From Neodontobutis hainanensis (Eukaryota; Chordata; Actinopteri; Gobiiformes; Odontobutidae): a stretch of DNA of 64,000 nt. The notes under the pieces were generated by a model, which was given only the letters and a program-made list of their open reading frames with translations, was not told the origin of the DNA and did not search any database. The stretch is from the NCBI GenBank assembly GCA_024349245.1, contig JALDNG010000519.1, positions 86,069-150,068 of the forward strand, in the 5' to 3' direction. The position numbers and the translations under genes are program-made. Shown here one piece after another: positions 1 through 12,500 of this stretch (position 1 is its first letter; each line of letters begins with the position of its first letter).

Positions 1-429
1 CGAAATTAGAATTTGATTTTTGAGTTGAAACTGAAAAGCCTACTTGAGTTAAAAAACATCTTCCCAACTATCTTAAAAAGTTGAGATAAAATTTGCAACT
101 TTTAACAGTAGTCATCCTAAGATAAACGATTGTAATTTTCAATAAGTTTTGGTTAAGGCTGTCATAATAGAAAATGATGAAAAATACTTAAGAATAAGGC
201 TAACGGAATCAAAACGACCACAGGGTGGAGTGCAAGTAGTTAAAAAAATTAAGAGGAATAATTTATTGAGCCTCAGAGAAAAGCAATCTAAATCTCCTTA
301 AAAGGAATTCGGTTGCGCTTTAAACTAAATTTTAAATTCTTCAATAATTAAGTCATTTTTCATCGATTTCTTGACATTTTTTCATAAGTTTTTCATAATG
401 ACGTTTGCTAGATATTAAAAGATTGACTA
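1..429. other. Gene-free flank
   Basis: AT-rich sequence with no supported exon or RNA gene. It lies downstream of the C1QBP-like gene whose stop codon is at 430-432 and probably contains its 3' UTR. Confidence 0.4.
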
Positions 430-1399
430 CTATGGGAAATAGTTGATCAAGAGCTGGAGGAAACTGATATACGCATCCATATCGACGCGGTATGACATAT
501 TTAGGATAGATTTGAAAAATGTTTCTGTTATACCTCGAACTTTAAGGTAGTCAATCCAATGTTCGGAGAAACCCTGTTTTTTGGAACCAACATACGTTTA
601 ATATGGTTCTATTGTCAATCTTATAAACGAGGGAACCGTCAGGCTGGAAAAAGATATCGATGAAATCTCCACCATTGGACTACCGCAATCGTCAAACATA
701 ACGTAGGGCAACGTGTCCGATTCAGATTTTAATGCTGGCTTTAAAGTTGAAGGAAAGTCCTCCGATACGTAATCAACAGAGAATATCAATTTTCCAGCCT
801 TAAATTAAAATAAGTAGCACAGGTTTGGTGGCCTCAATTGTGATAGCCGGAATACATACGACCTACACTAAGCGAAGTGGTTACGTTTTGGCACACGAAC
901 GGGAGCCGATCGTAATGTGGACCATCATAAAATTCTGGTTGGGGAGTGTTCAGAAAAATCCGCTCAAAATTATGGTCGCCTATGTCAAAAGACACTTTGA
1001 TTCTTTGTCATTCTAATGTTTTACGTTTCTCCGTCAATGATCCGGCACAGCCGAACCGATGTTCCCCTCTAAGCTATACTGATACTGCAAGTAAACATAC
1101 TTCCCAATCGTCGATGTACTCCATTTGAATCAACTTCCCGTATTCCATTCTTAGAATGCTTCTCAAACACGATTTAAAATCTGGTTTGTTTTAGCTAAAT
1201 ACAATTGTTGTGGTGGAAGTAATGATCGTTGAAATTTTCGATAGTTTTCTGAATAAATCTTGGGAGTCTTAGTTTTGGGCGAAAAGAATTCTGCAGTCCT
1301 CGAGCGAATCTTGGTGAGTATCTCGTTTTGAAAATAAAACTCATTTACGAGGTTGCGCAGTTGTTTAACTCCGGATCGTCTATTCTCTTGTTGTTTCAT
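430..1399 (-). CDS. Diverged C1QBP/p32 (MAM33 family)-like protein
   Basis: Second member of the C1QBP/p32 family in this window; family proteins are acidic, trimeric and mostly in the mitochondrial matrix. Reading from ATG 1399 to TAG 430-432 and removing seven GT-AG introns (about 53, 32, 22, 22, 22, 17 and 22 nt) gives 259 codons in frame. Recognisable pieces in order: a Trp-Glu followed by RGTSVRLCRIIDGET, matching the family block around WELELNGTEAKLVRK; KVSFDIGDHN, matching the VTFN strand; KLIFSVDYVSEDFPS; DIFFQPDGSLVYKI; and the C-terminal helices GFSEHWIDYLKVRGI and ISFLQLLINYFP. It parallels the copy at 31.8-32.8 kb over VDITFYDPEGNLVYKF but is much more diverged and lacks an obvious Arg-rich mitochondrial presequence. 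The first ~65 codons and the 53-nt intron are the least certain part. Family call is firm, function inferred. Confidence 0.75.
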
Positions 1400-2499
1400 A
1401 TTTTCACAAATATGAAAGTTTCATAAAAGATCGAATTCTAAATACGAAAATGAAAAATTATCCTTTTCATTCTAATTTAACTAGATAATTTATTAGCTAT
1501 GAAATTTAAAAGTACAATCATGAAATCTTTGAGGCTGTGAAAACACAAATTTTCGTGCTTTTGGCGAATTTGTACAACGTTTAACACAATGACCAAGCAA
1601 TACCGATTTAAATATATCGTTTGATAATCAAAGATAGGTTCTGTTGCCAAATATTCTAATTGCATTTATTTTTTAATTACTGATCAGCGAAACTTATAGT
1701 TTTGTTTAAATGTTTTTAAATTTTATGGAATTTAATAAAATAGAAGAATACGAATAATGTTTGTTCCTGACAGTGTTCTTTCTGACTTTGGTGTATCCCC
1801 TTTGTTTTTTAAAGGATTTACTGCCATAATGGTCGAAATTTAAAACATTTCGTTGAGAAACATATCTGTTATCTTGTATCTTTACAAAACCTTACCAATT
1901 AAGGGAGAAAATAAAAAATTTATAATTTATTTTTTGTTACCCGAGTTATTACATTTGGCGACGAGTTGAGAACAAAGATTTTATGAAAATTGGACAGATA
2001 AAACACATTCTGATTTCAAGAATTTTGATTTTTTTCAAATTCGACTCGTACAAGCCAGAGTAAAACGATCAAAAATTACAAATCAAGATTTTTAAATTAC
2101 GTGAGAGAATTATGGTGTTAAAGTCTTTCGATACGTCTGAAAAAGAACTGGCCAGACTATGTGGTTGTCGAGATAGAAGAATGTGTGATGAGAAACATCA
2201 AGATTCGAAATTTCTTAGAAATAGCCTCCTTTAATAAATTATCTTCGGCGTCGAGAAATCCGGTATCAACGCGAGGAGGTTTGTCCAGCCTTTAACAAAT
2301 TATTCAGTTATTGTGGGTTTTTGTTTATGTTTTGAAAGGTAGAATTTGGAAGAACAATAATACAACGCAGAAAGACAAAAAAATGAATAGACGAGTGGAT
2401 AAAGATTGAGACTTTTCATTTATCGTCTTACATTATGCGAAAGAAACAGATATATTTTAGAAGTTTGTAACTCTCAAATTGGGTGTTGTTCTAAATGTT
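1400..2499. other. AT-rich intergenic stretch
   Basis: No exon could be supported. A short open stretch from ATG 2112 (about 38 codons, Cys/Arg-rich) has no recognised similarity and may be an upstream part of the decayed retroelement that follows. Confidence 0.3.
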
Positions 2500-4260
2500 A
2501 AAAAAGGTTTAACATAAAAATGAGCGTCAACACTATAGCAACAGTTTCGCGCCTTTATCAAAGTTTATGGAAGTTGATTTTGGCACCCGAATTAAATCTT
2601 TCTCCAAGATTAAAATCATACACGAACCGCAATGTTCCTACGCTGCGTTCCAGCTTTGAAGTGGAAATGAATTTAATGAAGTTACAACAGCAAAATATAG
2701 CTTTATAAGAAGACATAAAACACATTTTAACGTTATATTAGCTGAGGTAATTTAACTTTATTCACCGTATTGAAGAAATTAAGTAATATCGAACAAGCGA
2801 ATTAATGCAAAAATGCCCCCGTTACTTTCTAAATAAGCAAGAATTAGATGGAATTACTGCCACTAACCCATTTTTGGTAAAAAAATGAAAATTGACAGGG
2901 AAAATAACTTTCCACTCAATATGCCCAAAGCTTATCTCCAATTACTTGAAGATAAGGCTATTTAAAAGCTTTTACACAAATACGCGTTCGGGTTTTATCG
3001 ATATACTTGATTGTCTTTTCATGTTCCGTTCGCGCAGTTCACTTTGAGAGAATCATGGCCAAATTCTGCTCTCAATAACTTGGCAATAATCCACAAAGCG
3101 GGAGCGGTGTAGAAAAACGGATATAAATGAAGATAAGATTATCTAGAAGTTGCTTTTATAAATTTTTTAATTCTTGGCATCAACATACTAAACTTCTTAT
3201 GTTTCTAATCGATTACAGCCTGCAGGAGTGGCGAAGAAAAACAGAGAATTTGTTATTTTTACAGTATGAAATGCTAGAACATATTATCGAAGGCTATGGT
3301 ATCAACTCTGAGAGAGAAAAGGTACAAGCAATCATGACATGAAATCTAAAACTTCTTAAGGAAAATGTTGTAAGTTCAAGGAAGTGTCCAATATTATTCA
3401 CGTTTCTTCAAGGAATTAATCATTTAATATGCACCGCTATATTAATTAACGCCACAAGGATCAAGATTGATTTTGAATCACAGAGGATAAACGATTTTAA
3501 TGAGATAGAATGCGTACTTTCTGAAGCGTACACACTAATTCATTATAACATAAACAAAATCATTCAATCATTTTAGATGCCTTAAATATAAGAATAGAGG
3601 CTGTTTTGACGCAAAGAGATGAGGGTGCAATCGAAAAACTACTTTCTTGCATATTGTGATATTTTTCAAACGCCGAGCAAACTATTGTTCCACCGATAAG
3701 CAGGTTTCGGTAATTCTGTTATGTGTAAGGAAATTCAATTGATTTTTATGTGTCCTAGTTTTAACTTTTTCACCGACAATGAAACTTCAGACAAAAATAT
3801 TTGGTTAACGAAGGAATGCTTCAAAAATAATTATCACACATATTAGGCGGGGATTTGTTTTCAGCGGTCACAGTTTTTAAATTTTGAAAAAGCCCGGAAA
3901 ATAAAATTTAATAATTTACTCATCGTTCAGACAGCCAAGTCGAAATAATAGCTTTTTGTGGAAAATATTTATGTCCCAACAAAAAATGATTCCATTTCTT
4001 CATAAAACGAATATATAACCACTCCAAGCATGTATGATATTATTAGGTAGCAGAATTATCATACCTTCAAGTAAGCATAGAGTTGTCATAGATATGCTAC
4101 ATAAATGACGTCAATGAATTAGAGCCATAAAATCTCTCAAGATGATAATTATCCGTGGCCAGAAATCAATCATTAATTTTAAAACTTAGAACGTGAATAA
4201 GCTGCCGTGAAAAGTAGAGATTTCCATTGTGAAACTGGGCGTGAGCATGACAGCCATTAC
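2500..4260 (+). mobile_element. Decayed Ty3/Gypsy-type LTR retrotransposon (pol remnant)
   Basis: Pieces of a Gypsy pol gene appear in the correct order but with many stops and frame changes. At 2600-2710 the frame carries the lead-in to reverse transcriptase (Pro-Arg-Leu, Arg-Asn-Val-Pro, then a FEVEMNLMKL helix like the usual vP..lr..fE.El..L). At 2925-3070 comes the palm: KAYLQLLEDKAI, YAFGFYRY, then FERIM. At 3127-3342 the thumb/connection ends in LEHIIEGYGINSEREKVQAI, the counterpart of yLGHiis.eGi..d.eKv.ai. At about 4040-4165 is the integrase H2C2 lead, with SRIIIPSSKHRVV, KSL and DNYPWPEINH. No LTRs, primer-binding site or intact ORF were seen. Superfamily assignment rests on motif order and is fairly secure; element boundaries are not. 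Confidence 0.65.
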
Positions 4261-7200
4261 ATGTGTATTATACAAGCCCGGTAGATGGTTATTCAGGTAA
4301 GTATTGTCGGATTAATATCGTAAATAAGTCAAAGTATGCCTAGTCAGACATGTAACTTCTTAAACATAGCATTTAACTTTAAACTATAATTAAGAGCTGA
4401 TGGGCTCACCGTTACAAATCATACCAGATACTGGAACTTGGTTACATCAAGTGAATTCATTTTTTTCTCAATATTTTGCATTAACTACATAAAATTGACA
4501 TCATATCATAGTCAGATGAAGGGCTAGCAGAGAAAACGATTTTTAAAATCAAGGAACTACATTTTTGGTCTATAGATATCAATTAAGATTGAGGAAAGAT
4601 TAATCAAAGCATAAAACACATATTGACACTTTTCATACTTCAATACAACTTACGAAGGGAGGTTTAGCATCAAATGTCCTTTTGCGAATGATTTTTGATT
4701 TTTAGCCTTAATATGTAATTAAAAGTGCGTACCTTTCGATAATAAAACTGCAAAACTCGTTGAAATCTGAGAGCATTTGAAAGATATACATTAGTTTTAG
4801 TCTGAAACGGTCTCACAGAAACATCTAGGCTTTGAAATATCATAAAGCGAATCGGATATTTGTCCCATTTAGAGAAAATTGAAGATTAATTTTAATAAAA
4901 CACAGATAATACTTATATTGGACCAGAATGTTCCGACAAAACAAGTAAATCAGAATAAGGGAAATTATTTACGAGGTTTAACGGTGGTATTTCCGTGCAT
5001 AAACCACATTACATGCGAAAATCATCTGAAATAATGCCGAAAAGATCAGAAAGGTTAAAATAACAAGTCTTTATGTGTTATAGAGATTTGTGCTATTAAT
5101 TTCTTGGAGGAACACAACGCAGTGTATGCTCACAATAACTAATCATTTCAACGCTCCAAATGTATCGAGTTGATTTTATTTACTCTGTGTTTCCTTAACA
5201 GTTTAATGATTTTCGGTCACGAACTTTTTTTTTATTAAAATTTCATGTTTTCAGAAAATTTAAAAATAAATGCTGTTGTTGATATTTCCATTTTCTATCA
5301 GTATTCTCTTAGCTGTCTTTTAGTAAAGAGAGTATTTCAACTTCAACTGTTTGTAATAAGTGTAAATCTTCTGTAATTCTCATTCGTGGAAAGATAATCT
5401 CATCGATTCTGCGGAAAATTTCTCAAAGAACTTACTTTCGTTCTTCAAAAAAGTTTTTTAGAAAGCTTTCATTGAGTGTATAAGGTTCAGTCGATTCTTT
5501 AACTTTGTATTCATAAATCTTAGCTTGTCTCCATTACAATTATGTTGTATTTTCATGTTGAATCACTTTGTCACAACTATTACCCGTCTATAAATCGCTT
5601 TTCTTCCAGTATTTCTTCGAGGCAGTGACCATTGGAGGCTCTGATGCAATCGATAAATTGGATGAATCGAAATTGATAAAAACGAAACAAAATAGAGCTC
5701 ATAGCGTCGATGATGTATGGGTCAATCCAGAGATCAACAAACTATGACAAAAATATTTTCCATTGAGCTACCGAATAGAATCAACTAAAACTCGTCGGGG
5801 ATTGTGTCCTATCATATTCTATCTTTCTCTGTTTTACGTATGGATTTATGTAAATCGAAGTTTGGGGTCTCAAAAAGATAAGTCTACAACATTTCACACT
5901 CAGCCAAGGTTAAAAGTTAGTTGATTCCGTCATTTGAAAGCATATCAATGTGGATGAAATTTTAAAAAAATGCCCTCAACAGTTTAATCACTCCTCAAAA
6001 TCGAATGTTGAGACAAATAAATGGCTGTTTATGTTATTATATCTTGAGAAGAAAAAATAAATGAGAGACGTGTAAAGTGTTCACCGATTCTCTCAAGTAG
6101 TTAAAATATTATCAATTTAAAAAGTCAAAATGTATCACTGTAATCATCTCGAATAGTACATATGTAAAAGCATATTTTACTGAATTTTGATTCGATAAAA
6201 TTTAAGGATTATGTATATTTTTCACATTCTCAAATAAGTTATTTGATATGTGGATTTGATAAAGTTGAATAATTTGAGGAGAAACATTTTACCATTGAGT
6301 TTTTCTTGAAGCTTTAAATTTATTGATACAGATTTTATTTTAAATTCGCTTTTTTACTTTTCCGGAGTAGAGGGATAAAACATGGGCTTTATCCTATAAT
6401 TTTTGCCATTGTAATATCGAATGAGAAACGTAATTCGAGCTTGCGCTTCTTTTGAATTGACGTTTGTAAAAATTTAAGGATTTTACGACATACCCGCTTA
6501 CTTTTATCGGATTCGCAAACGTCCTCTAAAGTAGATTTGACACAAAGAACCAAGTATTCGTAAATTATTTCACTTTCACCTTACAAATCTTTACAAAAGA
6601 AAAATTATAATTAAAATGATTTATTATCAAAGATGAGAAAATTAAACGAATTTTTGGTTGGAATTATTGAAAAAATAATTTTCAATTTTACGTTAAATCG
6701 AAAAATTTTTTTTACCATTTTTAAAAGTGTTCTCCAAACTTATATTTTCTCAATCATTGTCGTAACGATAAGATACACTCCGTCCCAAAGTCCGGTCATC
6801 GTATATTCAATGTTGAGCAAAATCTTATATTTATATTCCGTTCTGGGCCAAGTTGATAAAATTCTACTTTTATTATAAAATAAATTTTCAATGGTATTGA
6901 TAACACAAGAATATGGACGTAAATAAAGTGATAGAAAATAATTGTGTTTCCAAAAAATTATTTTATACCGCTAAAGAGACAAAACCGGGAGTCTAGAGCC
7001 ATTACACGATATCTTACGAATTGGTTTCTCTGAAAATTCTCTAAATAACTCCAAAAATGATAATTTTCGGAATGCTCTTCATATTTTATTGTGACGTTAG
7101 CCATATATTCACATCATTGAAAAAATATAACTGTTTATTCGTGTCTATTTATTTTAATATATTGCTCCAGGTAAAAACAATCAAAAACCCATATTTTTAA

Positions 7201-7800
7201 TAATTGATCTGGGTTAAATTCCATTTCATCGAGAAGTAAAGTTTAAAAAATCCTTTCAGCGATATTCCCTATTCTTAACCTTACGTTTCCAGATATTAAA
7301 ATCTTTTTTGGTGATGTCTGCATCATTTTCAGCGTTTACTTTTTTACTGAATTAAACTTTTTGCTTTGGATGAATAACGTTCCGAAAAAACTGTTTTGAT
7401 GAATTATTCTCAGTATGCCATTGATATAGTTTGTTAAAAGTTTAAAAAAGTATAAATTTATATTTATGGATTGACCGTTTCGTTAATGTTTATTGGATTA
7501 GGCTTATCATCAGTCGAATTCTGTTCGCATAATTGTGAAAACTTGTTTCACCAATAAATATAACCAGGATAAAAAATTTCAAGGGATGATGCTATACACG
7601 TGAGTAAAACACTCATAAATATAAGCCGTTAGTATTTATAGCAAAGATATAATAGACAATGAAAATGATGATATTATTGCTCAACAGAAATTTTTCCGTT
7701 CAAACTAGATTGAAAGCACTGGCTCTTTAATGAGAATTTTCAACAGCCATTTTACTTATAACACGATAAATATTTATAATGTTTGATTTTGCTACTCCTA
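4261..7800. other. AT-rich region without supported genes
   Basis: Probably includes the rest of the decayed Gypsy element. An open stretch at about 5608-5745 (+), ending in a TGA after NPEINKL and preceded by a CTTCCAG acceptor-like sequence, looks coding but is unassigned. The 81-codon AT-rich ORF at 6633-6878 is of low complexity and is not called as a gene. Confidence 0.3.
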
Positions 7801-7828
7801 GTCTGTTTCATGAAAGACTTGACAATCT

Positions 7829-8056
7829 TTGGAATACGATGGAACTAGGATGACGCATATCAACATCCATCAGACAGCTAGAAATCTAATGAATTTTAGA
7901 TTCAATTTACCAAATTTAGTGTGTTTTAAATGTATGGTTGCTGCTGGCAAACATCTATTAGTTTTATCTATTCGCGCTCTCGTGTTGTGTTTAATGATAG
8001 ATGAGATTTCTAACTCTCAAAAATACCATAAATATTTGTTGATACACAGTGGTTAA
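7829..8056 (+). mobile_element. Possible Tc1/mariner-like transposase remnant
   Basis: A 75-codon open frame containing CMVAAGKHLLVLS, then NSQKYHKYLL near its end. In Tc1-like transposases a block vmVWg...GkspLvFi is followed by N...Y...L before the third acidic residue, and the spacing here is comparable. Catalytic Asp residues and terminal inverted repeats were not found. It could equally be an exon of an unknown host gene, so the call is weak. Confidence 0.22.
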
Positions 8057-8446
8057 ACTCTATTTTTATTGCACTTGGTTCAAAGAAATACGTTTTTTCC
8101 ATAGGTGGAAAATGAAATCGGAAGGCAGTTAACAGTTCAAACATCTTTTATCCTAAGCTTACTGAGGAGCTCAAATTAATGCACCAAACGTCAATGAGAT
8201 AAAAATCTTGTATTTTAGTGTCAAGAAAGAACGGGCAGAACATCAAAAAATGTTTTGTATTTTGGATAAATCTAACTCTTGGTATATAGCGAGCCTTTTA
8301 TGAGTGTTCTTGAAACAGACAAGTTTAATTTTTAAAAAAATTTTCATTCTTCACTCTTTGAAGTTCTACCATATCTGTTTGCCTAAAGCATAACAAGTAT
8401 AAGATTAAGTTTTTTTCAACGAAGCATATACATACCCCATTCATGG

Positions 8447-8707
8447 ATGTTTAGATATAAATTCAGAAATTTATTTAAAAAACCGAATTATAAAGACATT
8501 AAATCACATTTTCGTAACTATAAAAGTTTTGTGGGTCAAGAGTTTACATCTTGTGAAAGAGTTAGTCAGAATGATGTTCCTAATCAATTAAAGATGAAAA
8601 ACTTTTCGAATATTTTCCTATTTCGCAATTCTACAGATAGTCGTAATTACCTAAATATGGCTTGTCTTGAACGAAACTTAATTAATTCGACATTGACGCC
8701 AGGTTGA
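8447..8707 (+). CDS. Hypothetical protein, unrecognised
   Basis: An 86-codon open frame in sequence that is otherwise very stop-rich. It is basic at the N-terminus (RYKFRNLFKKPNYKD) with Ser/Asn-rich middle and no membrane segment, signal or known motif. No flanking short introns could be connected to it. It may be a chance ORF, a single-exon gene or an exon. Confidence 0.25.
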   Translation: MFRYKFRNLFKKPNYKDIKSHFRNYKSFVGQEFTSCERVSQNDVPNQLKMKNFSNIFLFRNSTDSRNYLNMACLERNLINSTLTPG

Positions 8708-8709
8708 CT

Positions 8710-9550
8710 GATTTACACAAAACTAGAAACATTTAATCATGTTTTTTCAATTTTTTTGATTAATTGCAATAAAGTATGAGAAGTGTAAAATTTTAAACAC
8801 GCGCAAAGTATTTCGAATACGAATTATACCAAACTATTATACTTTAAAATACTTTAATCCAATAAAAAACCATTTTTAATGATTTATAATTCAACGCTAA
8901 ATTTCTCTGAGAAGTTTTACGAAACGGAGTTGATGGTACAGTTTTTAACATTTTGTATTGTTGTCCAATGCGCCTATATGATGATAATGCACCTTTGAAA
9001 GTCTGAATAAGATTGTAGAAATTCTGTATTTTATTGATTCATTCATTTTTTGTGAAAATGTGAATAAAATGAACATAACTGGCCATTTAAATAATAATTA
9101 TTCAGCATTATTTTATCCATTAATCGTATTTAAAAATTAAATTTATGCGAGATGTAAGTTTTAATGCCTCGAAACAAGTTGACCAAGTCAGCTTGAATTT
9201 AAAAACAATTTCAAATTTATACAATCAAAGTTGGCAATTTGACAACGTATCACCGAATTTTATTTTCCTTTACGTAAATGAAGGTAAGTAATATCAGTTA
9301 GCTTAATTGTTTTATTGATTAAGAATGCAGTTATAGGCGATTTGAAAATAATCATAACATTATTTTTGAATAAGGCTACATATTTTTCTTAAGCATTGCT
9401 GTAGACGTAAAGGCTGTGGTCTGATCCCAAGCATGTGTGGTCGGAAGTCTGGCATCTTCTTAGGTCATGCCGTTTGCATCGCCGATTGTCAAGAATGCTC
9501 GGTTTCGATATTTTGTGCAAAAAATGATTTCCAAAGCATTGACCTAATTA
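8710..9550. other. Intergenic region downstream of the VWA gene
   Basis: Mostly AT-rich. The stretch 9405-9525 is more GC-rich and of mixed composition but no frame, tRNA fold or motif could be supported in it. It probably includes the 3' UTR of the VWA gene (stop at 9552-9554). Confidence 0.3.
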
Positions 9551-9551
9551 C

Positions 9552-12500
9552 TCATTTTAAAAAACTACCGTTTGATGCAATAGCGAACGAATTTTGACCT
9601 AATAATCTTGAACGCTTCGAGCATTCGCAAAACGTATCTTTTAACTTTTTTATAGGGATATAGCAGTTTGGCTTATGACATATAGGTATGTTTAGTGGAT
9701 GGTTGAAGTATTTAAAGTACTGTGAATCTAAACAGCCAATTGGACGAACTAATAGATCTTTGCAAACTTTTTTCAGTCGTGTTAAAATTACTTTTCAAAA
9801 TTATCTTTATTTTTCTTCGTATTATAGGAGTCACAGGCGATGGAGGAGTGGCTTGAGTAGGTTCTAATGTTTATGTTTTTAAAATACTTGGACTTGTAGT
9901 TGTTTTTGGCCGTGGAACCAATTCACTGAATATTATCGGAATTATTCTACGTGGTGGTCTTAGGTCTGGGTGTTGGTGGATATGGTGTTCGTGTCGGTAA
10001 AGAGGTAGTTCTTGTTGGCACATATGGTGTTCGTGTTGGTACAGAGGGAGTTCTTGTTGGCACATATGAAGTTCGTGTCGGCACATATGAAGTTCGTGTC
10101 GGCACAAAAGGAGTTCGTGTCGGCACAAAAGGAGTTCGTGTCGGCACAAATGAAGTTGGTGTCGATACATAGGGTGTTGTTGTTTTTGGCCCCGGAGCTT
10201 TGGTTGGGGGTACATATGGTGAAGGAGGAACTGTTAATTAAAAATATTTACCTTGGCATATCATTTCTGAAAAGTAGTCATATAAAGGGATCAGGCTTCG
10301 GTAAGAACGCCGTTCAATATAAAAATATGGGGCAGAAGCGATTGATTTAAATTCGTACAAAGCGGGGTCATAACCAATTGTGACAACTATGATGCTGACT
10401 TGATAGTTGGCGATATTTTTGGCCAGTAGTTCGGCCTTGTTGAATGTTCCACATGTATTCGGATTTGAAGTGAACCATATTATCTCGCATGAAGAACTAC
10501 CATCGTGATGAATGTTTGTTAAAACATCAGATAATGCGAGTTTAAGAGGTTCATCACTACATGACCTCCTTCTGTTCGATTTAAGGCGCGAAGAAAGTTT
10601 CGCAATGGCCAGCGGTGCATCTGTTGCCTCAGCCGAAGAAAAGTTCCAAAGCACTTTTGCCGTTTTGGAGTAGACAATAAGAGCCGTACGAGATGTAACT
10701 GTTTGAGCATTGGTGTTAATTCGTGACATTAATGATTTTATCATTTTGGAAACAGTGCTTATGAGTGAAGTCCAATCTTCATTTGATACATTTGACTCGT
10801 CTAAAACTACGAGTGTTCTCGCATCACACGTGGTAACTTTATTATATGGGGGAACATCAGGTTTCCTTGTGCTAGATACAACCTAGTTCAAACAATTGAT
10901 TAATACCAAAGGTGTTGTCTTGGTGGTTGTTCGTGTTGCAACAGAAGGCGTAACCACATCAAAATTTGGTGGGGAAGCTTGTTTTAATATCGATAATTTA
11001 CCTCTACATATAATGTCAACCCAAAATATGTTTTGACCCTTCAAATCACCAATGTCTCTTAACCCGTAAAAATAGGGTTTTTTAGTGGCGACATCTTGGT
11101 AAAAACTTACGTCGGGCTGCTGACCTATACCCATTATAAATAGATTAATTTGCATTTCTTTAAAGTAACGTGAGATTTTTTTAATGTTTGTTTCATCTTT
11201 GCAAGTGGTGAAGATTTTACCAACCACGTAAATAATGTCTGTTGTTTTAGAGAATTCGCTTTTCTGTGTAAATATCTGTTCTTTGGCCAACATCAGGGGA
11301 TTACTCATACACGACTGCGATCCTGCGTTTATTACATCGGTTAACCTGGGATGTTTGTCAGCCCTCTTAATCTTTGTATCGCTAAAATAGGCTTGAAGGC
11401 TTCTTCTGACTCGAAGTTCCAAACTACAGAAGCCTGGTCGTTATATGTAATAAGAGCGGTTTTCGAGGTAACCATATTTTCGTCGTGGTTGAATCGTGTT
11501 TTGAGATACTGAATCATTTGTTCAACATATAAAGTCAACTCATTGAACTGGTCTGTGTTATCAAGAGAGTTGTCCAGAATGAAAAGGATTCTCACGTTGC
11601 AACGTGCCTTTTCGTCGCTTAACTTAAGTCGTTTAAGGTACTTGATCGGAATGGGGTAATTCTTACCACTACAAAATTCTACCAACATGCTTCCAACACT
11701 TGCAAAAAGGGATTTGAAATCTGTGATGGGGAAATATGTCTCTTTCTCGGAGGAGGCGATGGTTTTTAAAAGTGCATCGTCAATGCCAGAGCCAACGCCG
11801 ATTGTGTAGACGACAATATTTCTGGTCTTTATTTCCAATGATAGTTTGTGATAATCTTCTGTCTGTTGAATGCGGCATTCTTCCCCACCATCGCTGATAA
11901 TCATCAGAACCTTTTTGGAATCTTGGCGGATATTTTCAGGAGCAAACATGGAGTACTGAGCTTTCTGAAGAGCGTTTCCGAAACACGACGACGACCCTAA
12001 TGTTAGTTAAATTTTATCGTGTAAGGCATATTATCGTGGCTTACCTTTTCGCTGTATTAAAGAATTGATTTTTTCGTTGGCTAATTGGAAATTTGATCCC
12101 TCTGGATCTTGGAAGTTATAAATCATTCGGCCCTCTGTAGACATCAGCATTAGGGCTGTGTGTGCTTGGTTCTTAACAGGTTGTAGTTTCTTAATGATCT
12201 CAATCACGAATTCTTTGGTTGTCTCAAAATCTTGAGTGTTGATTGATAGAGATTCATCTAGAATGAATCCTAAATCTATCTTGCAAGCAGAGTTAATTCT
12301 TAAACGTTTAAAAATTCACTTACACAATGGTTGGAGGTGTAACGACTGGTGGTGGAGTAGCAGGTGTAACCTTATCAATTTTGATATTTACGCCTATCTC
12401 CTCTTTACATCAAGTCATAAATATACTTTTACGTATCTCCACGAAGAGGGACGAAAGGGTTATTGTATAGATATCTATCGTTTCGAAATAAAAGTAAAAG

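Noticed and set aside
6633..6878. 81-codon plus-strand ORF
   Set aside because: A/T-run driven hydrophobic composition, no motif, no splice context.
9405..9525. tRNA-like or structured RNA in a GC-richer stretch
   Set aside because: No acceptor stem, T-loop GTTCRA or cloverleaf could be laid out.
9871..10215. Cys/His-rich repeat frame on the minus strand across the VWA linker, and two plus-strand Val/Gly-rich frames over the same bases
   Set aside because: These are alternative readings of the VPTRTP repeat. Only the VPTRTP frame connects in phase through short introns to VWA domain 7 upstream and to the Pro/Thr and Cys-rich exons downstream.
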